Source of the DNA: a virus | DNA length: 34,160 nt | Strand: one strand, 5' to 3' | IMG/VR virus record: IMGVR_UViG_3300025110_000055 | Location: 1 to 34,160 of that record | In this document: piece by piece, positions 13,685 to 20,085 of the stretch | Position numbering within the stretch: position 1 is the first letter of the stretch | Layout: the number at the start of each line of letters is the position of its first letter | The notes under the pieces: generated by a model | What the model was told of the DNA's origin: nothing | Database searches by the model: none | The model's input: only the letters and a program-made list of their open reading frames with translations | Made by a program: the position numbers and the translations under genes

Positions 13685-14130
13685 AGGTCTTGTGTTTGGG
13701 GTTGTCGGCTCTTTTGCCCCCTCTCTAAACCGCCCATAGTGGGACTGCTTTTGTCCCCTAGAGTGAGGTTCGCAACGATACTTCACTATGTTGGTTGCCT
13801 AGAGCGATCAACGAGACTAGGGACAATACCGCAACGAGGTAAACTAGGAATCCTCACCACGAAAAATCCGGACTTCAAGTCTTTGTGCGTTTACCTAGTG
13901 TCCTGAGAGTGTTGGTCTTGGTGGCTCAATACTGCGATTGTTGGGTGAGTAGCGTTTCCCCCCTCGCAAGTTTTTAAAGCTGACTTGATTCCCTCTGAAC
14001 ACAAAACAGGGTGTGTCAACGATAAGACGATCTTTGATTGTCTTTGATGTGCTAAGGATTGCGGTGTAGCGTGGCTTGTCTCTAGGGGCTAACTTGTGGC
14101 GTGTGTAGTGATCTGATCCCATGTTGAATT
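13685..14130 (+). ncRNA. Candidate structured non-coding RNA / long structured leader
   Basis: About 440 bp without a convincing gene, visibly richer in G and C than its surroundings. Complementary segments on the plus strand include GGGAC/GTCCC (13741-13745, 13753-13757), AGTGAGG/CTTCACT (13762-13768, 13781-13787), a nested set GGACA/TGTCC (13821-13825, 13899-13903) enclosing GGTAAAC/GTTTACC (13838-13844, 13889-13895) enclosing CACGAAA/TTTGTG (13858-13864, 13882-13887) enclosing GACT/AGTC (13871-13874, 13878-13881), and an 8-bp hairpin at 14024-14044. A sigma70-like promoter points into it. No match to a known RNA class or tRNA is claimed. A minus-strand 75-codon ORF in its right half is an alternative reading. 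Confidence 0.4.
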
Positions 14131-14143
14131 GTCTTGATAAACA
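14127..14143 (+). repeat. Leader repeat, copy 1
   Basis: AATTGTCTTGATAAACA, followed by AAAGGAGTAA, precedes the gene starting at 14158. An identical 17-bp copy followed by the same ribosome site occurs at 14552-14568 before the next gene. It is probably a shared translation-leader or promoter element (TTGTCT or TTGATA could act as a -35). Confidence 0.5.
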
Positions 14144-14157
14144 AAAGGAGTAATCAT

Positions 14158-14487
14158 ATGAAAAATTATAAAGAAATCTTTATTTCCCCTGCTAAGGATG
14201 GGTTTGGAATTGAATGTTTAGCTGATGGGGAAACTCATTATTTAGGTAGATGTCCAATAACAATATGTTCTTGGTTGCAAGTGCATGATGTTCAATCAGC
14301 AACTCATTCATCTTGTATGGAATTTGCGACTGAGTATGGATTCAAAAATAATGATGATGCTTTGGAACTTTGGAACAAAGCATGGGATAGATATTTAAAT
14401 AAATTAGAAACACGAAAAGCTAACGCTGTCGCTGTTAAAACATTTAGCAACTTGCAAACAAATTATTCACCTTATGGAGTGAGTTAA
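14158..14487 (+). CDS. Early phage protein, unknown function
   Basis: This 109-aa soluble protein is the first gene of the rightward early block. I place the start at the ATG at 14158 because an AAAGGAG site lies 8 nt upstream; a longer in-frame TTG start lacks one. It begins MKNYKEIFISPAKDGFGIEC and has a helical middle (SSCMEFATEYGFKNNDDALE) then LWNKAWDRYLNKLETRKANA. I do not recognise a family. Early position in the transcript suggests a host-takeover or regulatory role, but nothing in the sequence proves this. Confidence 0.6.
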   Translation: MKNYKEIFISPAKDGFGIECLADGETHYLGRCPITICSWLQVHDVQSATHSSCMEFATEYGFKNNDDALELWNKAWDRYLNKLETRKANAVAVKTFSNLQTNYSPYGVS

Positions 14488-14509
14488 ATCAACTGATGAG
14501 CAACACAGA

Positions 14510-14532
14510 TCAAGGGGCTTTATGCCCCTTGA
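14510..14532 (+). repeat. Strong GC hairpin without U-tract after first early gene
   Basis: CAAGGGGC (14511-14518) and GCCCCTTG (14524-14531) form an 8-bp stem with a 5-nt TTTAT loop, extendable by a T-A pair. It lies 23 bp after the stop codon. No T run follows on either strand, so an ordinary intrinsic terminator is doubtful. Transcript processing or 3'-end protection is an alternative. Confidence 0.6.
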
Positions 14533-14551
14533 GTGGTGGCGAAACAATGTA

Positions 14552-14568
14552 AATTGTCTTGATAAACA
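14552..14568 (+). repeat. Leader repeat, copy 2
   Basis: Second exact copy of AATTGTCTTGATAAACA. An extra TATAAACA is inserted before AAAGGAGTAA compared with the first copy. It precedes the gene starting at 14589. Confidence 0.5.
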
Positions 14569-14588
14569 TATAAACAAAAGGAGTAAAT

Positions 14589-14786
14589 ATGAGTGATTTT
14601 GAAAAAGTGATGAAGATTGTTGAGGATAAAGCGTTCTCAAAAATCAATGGTGTTGCGGTTGATCTGTTCACCGCAAGTTTCATTAAGTCTGTTTACGATA
14701 ATGTGAACGATAAAAATAAGAAGTGCATGGAAGTTATGAGTATCGCTAACTTAATTGGTGTGGCTCAAACTTTAATGGCTAAATAA
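14589..14786 (+). CDS. Small conserved phage protein, unknown function
   Basis: This 65-aa protein reads MSDFEKVMKIVEDKAFSKIN, then GVAVDLFTASFIKSVYDNVN and ends with a helix (EVMSIANLIGVAQTLMAK). The KINGVxVDLFTAS...VYD pattern is familiar from short proteins in marine phage genomes. No function is assigned that I know of. It has a strong AAAGGAG site and shares its 17-bp leader with the preceding gene. Two or three helices are likely and no membrane segment is convincing. Confidence 0.6.
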   Translation: MSDFEKVMKIVEDKAFSKINGVAVDLFTASFIKSVYDNVNDKNKKCMEVMSIANLIGVAQTLMAK

Positions 14787-14800
14787 CTAAAGGTGTAAAT

Positions 14801-14986
14801 ATGAAAATTAAAAATTATGAAGTAAAAGTAAAGGTAGTAGAAATTCACTATTTAAGTATAGATGCTGAAAATAAGGAAGATGCTATGGAACAAGCTGTAA
14901 GCTATGGAGTTAATTCTTCTGATGCACATTCTACAGATGTTGAGGCAATATCTGTAAAGGAGATTGGTAAATATGACAACAATTAA
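14801..14986 (+). CDS. Small phage protein, unknown function
   Basis: This 61-aa acidic protein begins MKIKNYEVKVKVVEIHYLSI followed by DAENKEDAMEQAVSYGVNSS. It looks like a beta-alpha-beta unit in which the V-E-x-HYLxI strand leads into an A-x-x-EDAMxxA helix, a layout seen in many short phage proteins of unknown role. It follows the previous gene by 14 nt with an AAAGGTG site and overlaps the next gene. Confidence 0.5.
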   Translation: MKIKNYEVKVKVVEIHYLSIDAENKEDAMEQAVSYGVNSSDAHSTDVEAISVKEIGKYDNN

Positions 14987-15263
14987 AAATTTAGAGTGGA
15001 AAATTAAAGTTCTTAATGAACATACGAACAATCCTGTTGAGACTTACACAGTAGATAAAAAATCTAAAGATATAAAAGCCAATATAGGAAATTATCATTT
15101 ATATAGAGCCTATGGTAGTTTTGCTTTACATCAAATTTGTAATGAGGGTGGCGGAACAACTGACATATTTAGTTTAACAACTAAAAAAGAACTTTATGAT
15201 CTGATTTCCTCAATGATTGAGGGTATAAAAATTGGAAAAAACTGCATCATAAGAAATTTATAA
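14973..15263 (+). CDS. Early phage protein, unknown function
   Basis: This 96-aa protein starts at the ATG at 14973, which has AAAGGAG 10 nt upstream; an in-frame TTG at 14964 is too close to that site. It overlaps the previous gene by 14 nt. It begins MTTIKNLEWKIKVLNEHTNN and contains GNYHLYRAYGSFALHQICNE and a GGGTTDIFSLTTKKELYDLI segment leading to a C-terminal helix. It looks like a small alpha/beta fold. I recognise no family. The coupling suggests co-expression with the preceding gene. Confidence 0.5.
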   Translation: MTTIKNLEWKIKVLNEHTNNPVETYTVDKKSKDIKANIGNYHLYRAYGSFALHQICNEGGGTTDIFSLTTKKELYDLISSMIEGIKIGKNCIIRNL

Positions 15264-15268
15264 TCAAC

Positions 15269-15284
15269 TATTAACTAGCTAATA
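15269..15284 (+). promoter_or_regulatory. TATTAAC-type palindrome, leader of 15299 gene
   Basis: TATTAACTAGCTAATA, with one mismatched pair in the dyad, lies 14 nt upstream of the ATG at 15299 and is followed by TTTAAGGAGTATGT. It shares the arrangement with copies at 16637, 18776 and 19650. Confidence 0.5.
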
Positions 15285-15298
15285 TTTAAGGAGTATGT

Positions 15299-15448
15299 AT
15301 GAAAGCTAAAAAAATAAATAAGAAAACCAAGTGGAAACCAAAAAAGAAATTCACTAACAAAAAGCCTAAGATTACATCTATGTCTATCGCTATGAATAAA
15401 GCAATAGATAAGGCTTTAGCCAAATTAGTGAATGAAGAATACGCTTAA
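15299..15448 (+). CDS. 49-aa lysine-rich micro-protein
   Basis: This short ORF begins MKAKKINKKTKWKPKKKFTN and ends with a helix (SIAMNKAIDKALAKLVNEEY). The first 24 residues are mostly Lys and probably disordered or nucleic-acid binding. It has the strong leader unit (palindrome plus AAGGAGTAT) typical of other early genes, which supports real expression. An ATG 4 nt earlier gives only a 4-codon frame. The function is unknown. Confidence 0.6.
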   Translation: MKAKKINKKTKWKPKKKFTNKKPKITSMSIAMNKAIDKALAKLVNEEYA

Positions 15449-15474
15449 AATCTTTTAGGGTGGAGAGTGTAAGA

Positions 15475-15511
15475 GTGTGTGAGGGTTTTTCCTTTTGTTG
15501 CCCTCGCACAC
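15475..15511 (+). repeat. 11-bp hairpin before the AAA ATPase gene
   Basis: GTGTGTGAGGG (15475-15485) pairs with CCCTCGCACAC (15501-15511), one T-G wobble, 15-nt loop; it can extend by two more pairs. It lies in the 166-bp gap 15449-15614. No T run follows. The rest of the gap holds no gene. Confidence 0.6.
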
Positions 15512-15583
15512 TTGCCCTGTACTGTCGTATAGCATGGTAGCTATGCCTGAATGAGATACCTCGAAACAGTATTCGTTTAGTTT

Positions 15584-15599
15584 TATTAATGTTTCAATA
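15584..15599 (+). promoter_or_regulatory. Degenerate TATTAAC-type element before the AAA ATPase gene
   Basis: TATTAATGTTTCAATA matches the outer TATT/AATA arms only. The spacing (15 nt to the ATG) and the following ATATAGGAGTATGT leader match the better copies, so I count it as a weak member. Confidence 0.3.
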
Positions 15600-15614
15600 C
15601 ATATAGGAGTATGT

Positions 15615-16598
15615 ATGAAAGCAACACAGCTAGAGAAATCCTTAGCTAATCTCATTGCTATCAATCAACCTGCCTTTATTTGGGGCGGTGTTGGTATTGG
15701 TAAGTCTGAGATTGTGCATAAGGTAGCGGATTCGCTAGGCTTTGCGGTTCGTGATGTGAGGGTGGCTTTACTTGATCCTGTTGATCTGAGGGGCGTTCCC
15801 TCTGTTGAAAATGGGACTACTAAGTGGAATCCGCCTGTATTTTTACCAACAGAAGATGAACCCAAAACTCTTTTGTTTTTAGATGAATTACCGCATGGTA
15901 GCCCATCTGTTCAAAATGCTCTGTTCCAATTAATCAAGGACAGACAATTAGGTGAATACACTTTGCCTGAATCAACTGTCATTGTGAGTGCCGGTAATAG
16001 GCTACAAGATAGAGCAGGGGCGAACAGGGTTAATACTGCATTGGGTGATAGATTTATTCACCTTAACTTAGAGCCTTGTCCTGAGGAGTGGGTATCATGG
16101 GCTTTGGGTAGTGGTCGCATTATCCCTGAGGTTATTAACTACATTAGATACAGACCTGAGAATATCTTTGTGTTTGATACTAATGCACAAGTTAATACTA
16201 CCCCTCGTTCTTGGGAGTATGCCTCTAGGATACTTGATAATAATCCTGATGCTGACATAGAGCAGGAATTATTAGCAGGGACTATTGGTGAGGGTATTTC
16301 TGCTGAATTGGTTGGTTATCTTCGAACATGGAGAAAGCTACCATCAATGGAGACTATCCTGAAAAACCCTGAGAAGATTAATCTCGATTCTGATCCTGCG
16401 GTTATGTATGCGGTATGCGGTATTGTCGCTAGGAAAATGACTAAAGAAAACATTGGGAAGTTTGTAGATTTTCTAAAAACTTTACCTGATGAGTTTGCAG
16501 TATTGTGTATGAGTGATGCAACAACAATGAACCCTGATCTTAAAAAGACCAAAGCGTACATTGATTTTGATGTTGCATATCAAGACATAACATTATGA
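15615..16598 (+). CDS. MoxR-like AAA+ ATPase
   Basis: This 327-aa AAA+ ATPase has Walker A GGVGIGKSE (residues 24-32), a DVRVALLDPVDLRGVPSVEN segment typical of MoxR-type loops, Walker B TLLFLDELPHG (near 85-95), SVQNALFQLIKDRQLGEYTL, sensor 1 VIVSAGNR (near 122-129) and a likely arginine finger in ALGDRF. MoxR proteins work as chaperone-like remodelers with VWA-domain partners. Here a metallopeptidase-VWA gene lies two genes downstream in the same operon, an arrangement also known in cellular genomes. The target in the infected cell is unknown. It carries the palindrome-GGAGTAT leader. Confidence 0.82.
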   Translation: MKATQLEKSLANLIAINQPAFIWGGVGIGKSEIVHKVADSLGFAVRDVRVALLDPVDLRGVPSVENGTTKWNPPVFLPTEDEPKTLLFLDELPHGSPSVQNALFQLIKDRQLGEYTLPESTVIVSAGNRLQDRAGANRVNTALGDRFIHLNLEPCPEEWVSWALGSGRIIPEVINYIRYRPENIFVFDTNAQVNTTPRSWEYASRILDNNPDADIEQELLAGTIGEGISAELVGYLRTWRKLPSMETILKNPEKINLDSDPAVMYAVCGIVARKMTKENIGKFVDFLKTLPDEFAVLCMSDATTMNPDLKKTKAYIDFDVAYQDITL

Positions 16599-16624
16599 TC
16601 TATGGGGGCTTTTGCCCCCTAGAT
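16598..16624 (+). repeat. 11-bp GC hairpin after the AAA ATPase gene
   Basis: ATCTA, a bulged T, GGGGGC, TTTT loop, GCCCCC, TAGAT (16598-16624). This is one of the most stable stems in the window. It starts at the stop codon of the ATPase gene. The bases after it (ACCAACG) are not a U-tract. Confidence 0.65.
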
Positions 16625-16636
16625 ACCAACGATAAC

Positions 16637-16652
16637 TATTAACCAATTAATA
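16637..16652 (+). promoter_or_regulatory. TATTAAC-type palindrome before the 292-aa partner gene
   Basis: TATTAACCAATTAATA, with intact TATTAA/TTAATA arms, sits 22 nt before the ATG at 16675 and is followed by ATATAGGAGTATG. It is preceded by AACTA as in the copies at 15269, 18776 and 28885. Confidence 0.5.
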
Positions 16653-16674
16653 TATAAATATAGGAGTATGTTTT

Positions 16675-17553
16675 ATGGCTACTAAGCTAAATGAAAAAGC
16701 TATTCTGATCAAAGTCAATCTCAAAAAATGGGGTGGAACTAAGGTCGATAAAGGCTTATCTGAAGAAATTGCCGATAAGCATGGTGTTCTAGCTAAACAT
16801 TTTTCTGTGTCCAAAAAGCTAACGAACAGTCAAAACTTAAAAGAGATCAAAAAGATTGATGGTCTTATTAGGACTGACTGTATCTATAGCGGTGCAGGAT
16901 ACAGGGGTTTTTGTCATGCTTGGGATAATCAAGGTACATACCTTTTGCCTGTTGATGCAAAAGCGAAGTTTGAAAAAAGGTTCGCTGAGTATCGTGATGC
17001 AAGGGAATTGTATGTGAGGGACTTTGTTAAAGAGTATCCTGATATTATAGATGAGGCTAAGGATAATCTTGGTTCAACTTTTGATATATCAGACTTTCCC
17101 TCGCTTGATGATATTAAAGATTGTTTCTCATGCGAAGTGATCAAAAGCCCAATACCTAATACAGATGATATTAGAGTTAATCTATCTAAAGATGAGATAG
17201 ACGAACTCAAGTCTAATGCTCAACAAGAGCATGATGCTAAATTATCTGAGATCACCGGTGCGGTGGTTGATAAAGTGCAGGGTGTTTTAGGACACTTCTC
17301 TGAAAAGATTAAGAGTGGTGAAACATTTAGAGATTCAACGATTGATAAAGTTATTGATCTCTGTGATGTATTGCCTGATCTTAATATTGCAGGAGATTCT
17401 AAAATTCACAATGCACATCAAGAACTCATGGACATTTTTGTGGGTAATGATGTCAATGCTAATACCTTGAGAGAGGATAAAGATAAAGCTAATGAGATCG
17501 CAAGTAAGACAGATGAGATACTTGATGATCTAGGGGGGTGGCTCAATGACTAA
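16675..17553 (+). CDS. MoxR/VWA-module partner protein, unknown function
   Basis: This 292-aa protein lies between the MoxR-like ATPase and the metallopeptidase-VWA gene and overlaps the latter by 8 nt. It begins with AILIKVNLKKWGGTKVDKGL, has GLIRTDCIYSGAGYRGFCHA and DNQGTYLLPVDAKAKFEKRF, then a long, acidic, mainly helical region to the end. The conserved-looking N-terminal half with a Lys-Trp-Gly-Gly motif resembles unknown proteins found beside MoxR-VWA genes (perhaps DUF3150-like, recalled weakly). The helical part could bridge ATPase and VWA partner. No catalytic motif is evident. Confidence 0.6.
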   Translation: MATKLNEKAILIKVNLKKWGGTKVDKGLSEEIADKHGVLAKHFSVSKKLTNSQNLKEIKKIDGLIRTDCIYSGAGYRGFCHAWDNQGTYLLPVDAKAKFEKRFAEYRDARELYVRDFVKEYPDIIDEAKDNLGSTFDISDFPSLDDIKDCFSCEVIKSPIPNTDDIRVNLSKDEIDELKSNAQQEHDAKLSEITGAVVDKVQGVLGHFSEKIKSGETFRDSTIDKVIDLCDVLPDLNIAGDSKIHNAHQELMDIFVGNDVNANTLREDKDKANEIASKTDEILDDLGGWLND

Positions 17554-18721
17554 TAAGATAATGCCTGAAATGATTAAGGCTCGAACTGAATTAGTTTTGA
17601 AGTATCCTTTCTTTGGCAAACTTGCTCTAGGTCTTGAACTTGTTGAATCAGATAAATTTGACACTATGGCGACAGATGGACAACGCTTGTACTACAACAG
17701 GGAATGGGTAAAAACCATTACCCATCAAGAGAGGGTAGGAGTTATAGCCCATGAGGTACTTCATGTTGTTTCTAAACACCATCTCCGCAGGGGCAAAAGA
17801 GATGCCTACTATTGGAATGTGGCAGGAGATTATGTCATTAATGATATTCTGCTAGAAGATGGTTTCATCTTGCCTGAGGGTGGATTACATAATCCTGAAT
17901 ATGCAAGTATGCAAACTGAAAAAGTTTATGATCTTGTTTATCAAGAATCAAAAAACGATTCCGGTGATGATGCTAATGGTGGTGATGGTGATGGTGATGA
18001 TAGTGGTGATGGCAAAGCCCCATCTTGGGGTGAGGTCATAGATGCTGTCAATGATGATGGCGGTTCACTATCAGATGCGGACATTAAAGAACTTGAGAGA
18101 GAGATTAATGTTAGCGTTCTCCAAGCTGTTCAATCTGCTAAAGGTATAGGTGGCAAAAGTTCTGCTTTCCAAAAGATGATTGAATCAATTAAGCAGGATA
18201 AGGTTGATTGGGAAGATGTCTTAGCTAATCATATGTTAGATAATCTAACCCCATGCGATTACAACTTTAACAATCCTGATAGGAGATTTATCTATCAAGA
18301 TATGTATCTGCCTAGCGTTGAAAAAGAACCAAATCAAAACATAGCTATTGCTATTGATACTAGCGGTTCTATTTATGAGGACACTAAAGCTATGTTCTTA
18401 GATGCTATCAACAATATTATTACAGTAGGCAAGCCAAACAAGGTTAGTCTGATTTATTGTGATGATCATGTTCAAGAAGTTAAGACATTCTATAAGGGTG
18501 AAAAGATTACCTTAGATCACTTATGGGGTGGTTGTACTGACTATGAGCCTGTATTCAAATACATAGATAAAGAGTTAGACAATGATGTTTCTTACTTGGT
18601 TTATCTTACAGATGGGTATTGTTATTGCGATAGATTAGTAGAGCCTGACTATCCGGTGATATGGGCTACTACTGAAACATCTAAGTATTTTACTTTTGGG
18701 GATATAGTAGATGTCGAATGA
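17546..18721 (+). CDS. Metallopeptidase-VWA fusion (DUF2201-like), MoxR partner
   Basis: This 391-aa protein combines two domains. Residues 1-130 form a putative zinc peptidase: VGVIAHEVLHVVSKHHLRRG (HExxH at 69-73 with His78) and YYWNVAGDYVINDILLEDG, as in DUF2201 N-terminal domains. Residues 137-156 are a Gly/Asp-rich linker. Residues 263-391 form a VWA-like domain with the MIDAS motif AIAIDTSGSI (Asp271), GGCTDYEP near 328 and TDG at 355-357. All metal-binding positions look intact. With the MoxR-like ATPase it forms a plausible protein-remodelling or cleaving machine. Its role in infection is unknown. Confidence 0.8.
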   Translation: MTNKIMPEMIKARTELVLKYPFFGKLALGLELVESDKFDTMATDGQRLYYNREWVKTITHQERVGVIAHEVLHVVSKHHLRRGKRDAYYWNVAGDYVINDILLEDGFILPEGGLHNPEYASMQTEKVYDLVYQESKNDSGDDANGGDGDGDDSGDGKAPSWGEVIDAVNDDGGSLSDADIKELEREINVSVLQAVQSAKGIGGKSSAFQKMIESIKQDKVDWEDVLANHMLDNLTPCDYNFNNPDRRFIYQDMYLPSVEKEPNQNIAIAIDTSGSIYEDTKAMFLDAINNIITVGKPNKVSLIYCDDHVQEVKTFYKGEKITLDHLWGGCTDYEPVFKYIDKELDNDVSYLVYLTDGYCYCDRLVEPDYPVIWATTETSKYFTFGDIVDVE

Positions 18722-18746
18722 CATTGCTATTCGTTGGTAAACAGTT

Positions 18747-18769
18747 TGCTTGTTCTGTCAAAACAAGCA
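18747..18769 (+). terminator. Hairpin after the VWA gene, possible weak terminator
   Basis: TGCTTGTT (18747-18754) pairs with AACAAGCA (18762-18769), 7-nt loop, followed by TTTAACTATT. The T run is short, so termination may be partial. It directly precedes the palindrome at 18776. Confidence 0.45.
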
Positions 18770-18775
18770 TTTAAC

Positions 18776-18791
18776 TATTAACTAATTAATA
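18776..18791 (+). promoter_or_regulatory. TATTAAC-type palindrome before 18805 gene
   Basis: TATTAACTAATTAATA has perfect outer arms and ends 13 nt before the ATG at 18805, followed by CATAGGAGTATTT. It belongs to the repeated leader unit. Confidence 0.5.
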
Positions 18792-18804
18792 CATAGGAGT
18801 ATTT

Positions 18805-19125
18805 ATGAAATATAAAAATCAAGAAGTTAAAAATGTAAATCATCTAGCGAAAACATTAATACTACATACCATTGTTGATCTCGAAGATAAGGTTTACAAA
18901 AATGCTTTTGGTGGTTTAGATATTAGAAGTGATATAGCTAGACAAGTTCTTAAAGACAATGAGGGTTTTGAGGTTAGCGAATTAGAGACTGAACTACTAA
19001 TCAAAACTATAAAATTTGAAGTAGCTAAAGTGTTAGGCAAATTAGAAAATCAAACAGGCATTGATACAGGTTTAGTAGCTAGAAACAATCAAGGTTTTGT
19101 AGATAAAAACTCTTACTTAAAATGA
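18805..19125 (+). CDS. Early phage protein, unknown function
   Basis: This 106-aa protein is mostly helical and soluble: KNVNHLAKTLILHTIVDLED, then FGGLDIRSDIARQVLKDNEG and SELETELLIKTIKFEVAKVL. It has a full palindrome-GGAGTAT leader and its stop overlaps the next micro-gene start by 4 nt (ATGA). I recognise no family and see no DNA-binding or enzymatic motif. Confidence 0.55.
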   Translation: MKYKNQEVKNVNHLAKTLILHTIVDLEDKVYKNAFGGLDIRSDIARQVLKDNEGFEVSELETELLIKTIKFEVAKVLGKLENQTGIDTGLVARNNQGFVDKNSYLK

Positions 19126-19262
19126 GTGCAACTATACAAACTGAAAAGTTAAAAAAATTTATTGCATGGTTGGAAACCTGCAAATTCAAATACACCATAT
19201 CATCAATGCAAGGTGGCTTTGTCCATGTTAAATTTTTTATTGATGATGAAAAACTAAACTGA
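19122..19262 (+). CDS. 46-aa micro-protein coupled to the preceding gene
   Basis: The ATG overlaps the upstream stop by 4 nt (ATGA), and the product reads MSATIQTEKLKKFIAWLETC followed by KFKYTISSMQGGFVHVKFFI and a short acidic tail. A helix followed by a beta-hairpin is likely. The junction type is the same as other real gene pairs here, and without it a 170-bp gap would be left empty. The function is unknown. Confidence 0.6.
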   Translation: MSATIQTEKLKKFIAWLETCKFKYTISSMQGGFVHVKFFIDDEKLN

Positions 19263-19295
19263 TTTTTTATTTGTATTAGAGGAAGAAAAAGTGAT

Positions 19296-19562
19296 ATGAC
19301 TAATATAAATAAAAACTCTATCCCTGAGATAGAGAGGGGTATTCCACTACCTAGCAACAGAAAAAGTGGTTGGTCTTTAACTGTAAGCAAAATGTCTGAG
19401 GGAGATTCAATAGTAGTAAAAAACTATACTGAATTGAACAAAATGAGAAGTGCTTTGACTAGAGCAGGTTGGGGTTCAAGTGCTACGGAACTTGAAAATC
19501 AAACCTTTAGAGTATGGAAAGTTAAAAAAAGATTCCATAAGGCTCAACTAAAAAAACAGTAA
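19296..19562 (+). CDS. DUF7303-like small protein, paralogue A
   Basis: This 88-aa protein reads SIPEIERGIPLPSNRKSGWS, then LTVSKMSEGDSIVVKNYTEL, NKMRSALTRAGWGSSATELE and ends with an NQTFRVWKVKK strand. The layout 'IPxP ... MxxGDSxxV ... helix ... RVWxxK' is a common short phage and bacterial family that I recall as DUF7303, with no known function. The gene at 24011 encodes a divergent paralogue. The ATG at 19296 is supported by a GAGGAA site, somewhat far upstream. A basic C-terminal tail extends past the family core. Confidence 0.6.
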   Translation: MTNINKNSIPEIERGIPLPSNRKSGWSLTVSKMSEGDSIVVKNYTELNKMRSALTRAGWGSSATELENQTFRVWKVKKRFHKAQLKKQ

Positions 19563-19613
19563 AGCCACAACTCACCTGTCCCTAGAGTGTGAGTATAAAG
19601 AGAGAGTAGGGGT

Positions 19614-19646
19614 AAGTTGGTAGTCTTACACAAAAAACTACCACTT
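19614..19646 (+). repeat. 10-bp hairpin before 19681 gene
   Basis: AAGT, bulged T, GGTAGT (19614-19624) pairs with ACTACCACTT (19637-19646). A second stem, ACTCAC/GTGAGT (19570-19575, 19589-19594), lies just upstream. Both are in the 118-bp gap after the stop at 19562. No T run follows the larger stem. Confidence 0.5.
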
Positions 19647-19649
19647 AAA

Positions 19650-19665
19650 CATTAACTGATTAATA
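19650..19665 (+). promoter_or_regulatory. TATTAAC-type palindrome before 19681 gene
   Basis: CATTAACTGATTAATA, with one changed outer base, ends 15 nt before the ATG at 19681, followed by TATAGGAGTATATAT. It belongs to the repeated leader unit. Confidence 0.5.
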
Positions 19666-19680
19666 TATAGGAGTATATAT

Positions 19681-20076
19681 ATGAGAAATAGAGAACTCTT
19701 AGAGAGTGCAACTAAAAATATTATTGGTATCTGCAATGACATCTATACACAAATAGATAGAGGCACAAAAGATACTGATGATATGACAGAGTGTGATTGG
19801 GAACTAGTAGGTTTATTCAACAAGCTAGTAGCGATCAATCAAAAAAACTTAGATGCTTTGTATCCTGATAGAGAGGCAGGTGAACCTAAGTATTTAAGGT
19901 TTAAGTTTGCCAATGAGAATGGCGATATAAAATACCCAACAATAAAACTTAGTTCTGATATAGCAAAAACAAATGATGAGTTTTGTGATAATACTAAAGA
20001 TGTATGGGTTGAGGATACTAACAATAAACATGAGGGCGAAGTGGCTCTTATGTTTGCAAATTTATTTAACAAGTAA
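19681..20076 (+). CDS. Early phage protein, unknown function
   Basis: This 131-aa acidic protein starts MRNRELLESATKNIIGICND, has a helical first half (CDWELVGLFNKLVAINQKNL) and a beta-containing second half (YLRFKFANENGDIKYPTIKL), ending in a helix (GEVALMFANLFNK). It carries the palindrome leader with a GGAGTAT ribosome site. No family is recognised. The neighbouring genes downstream are co-oriented with 9-nt or shorter gaps, so they are likely one transcript. Confidence 0.55.
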   Translation: MRNRELLESATKNIIGICNDIYTQIDRGTKDTDDMTECDWELVGLFNKLVAINQKNLDALYPDREAGEPKYLRFKFANENGDIKYPTIKLSSDIAKTNDEFCDNTKDVWVEDTNNKHEGEVALMFANLFNK

Positions 20077-20085
20077 GGAGTAATT

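Noticed and set aside
13664-13906. Plus-strand 80-codon ORF in the same region
   Set aside because: No ribosome site, cysteine-rich atypical composition, and overlap with the predicted stems; probably incidental.
13895-14122. Minus-strand 75-codon ORF (begins MGSDHYTRHKLAPRDKPRYT) in the control region
   Set aside because: No ribosome site precedes its ATG, its codons end in C or G far more often than neighbouring genes, and the region folds well as RNA on the plus strand. It remains the main alternative to the RNA hypothesis, so it is recorded.
13685-14130. tRNA, tmRNA or group I intron in the structured region
   Set aside because: No cloverleaf with a T-loop and paired acceptor, no tag-peptide pattern and no secure intron core pairing could be recognised by eye.
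13517-19665. TATTAAC palindromes as CtrA binding sites
   Set aside because: CtrA needs TTAA-N7-TTAA; here the spacing is four bases, and a symmetric palindrome is formed instead.
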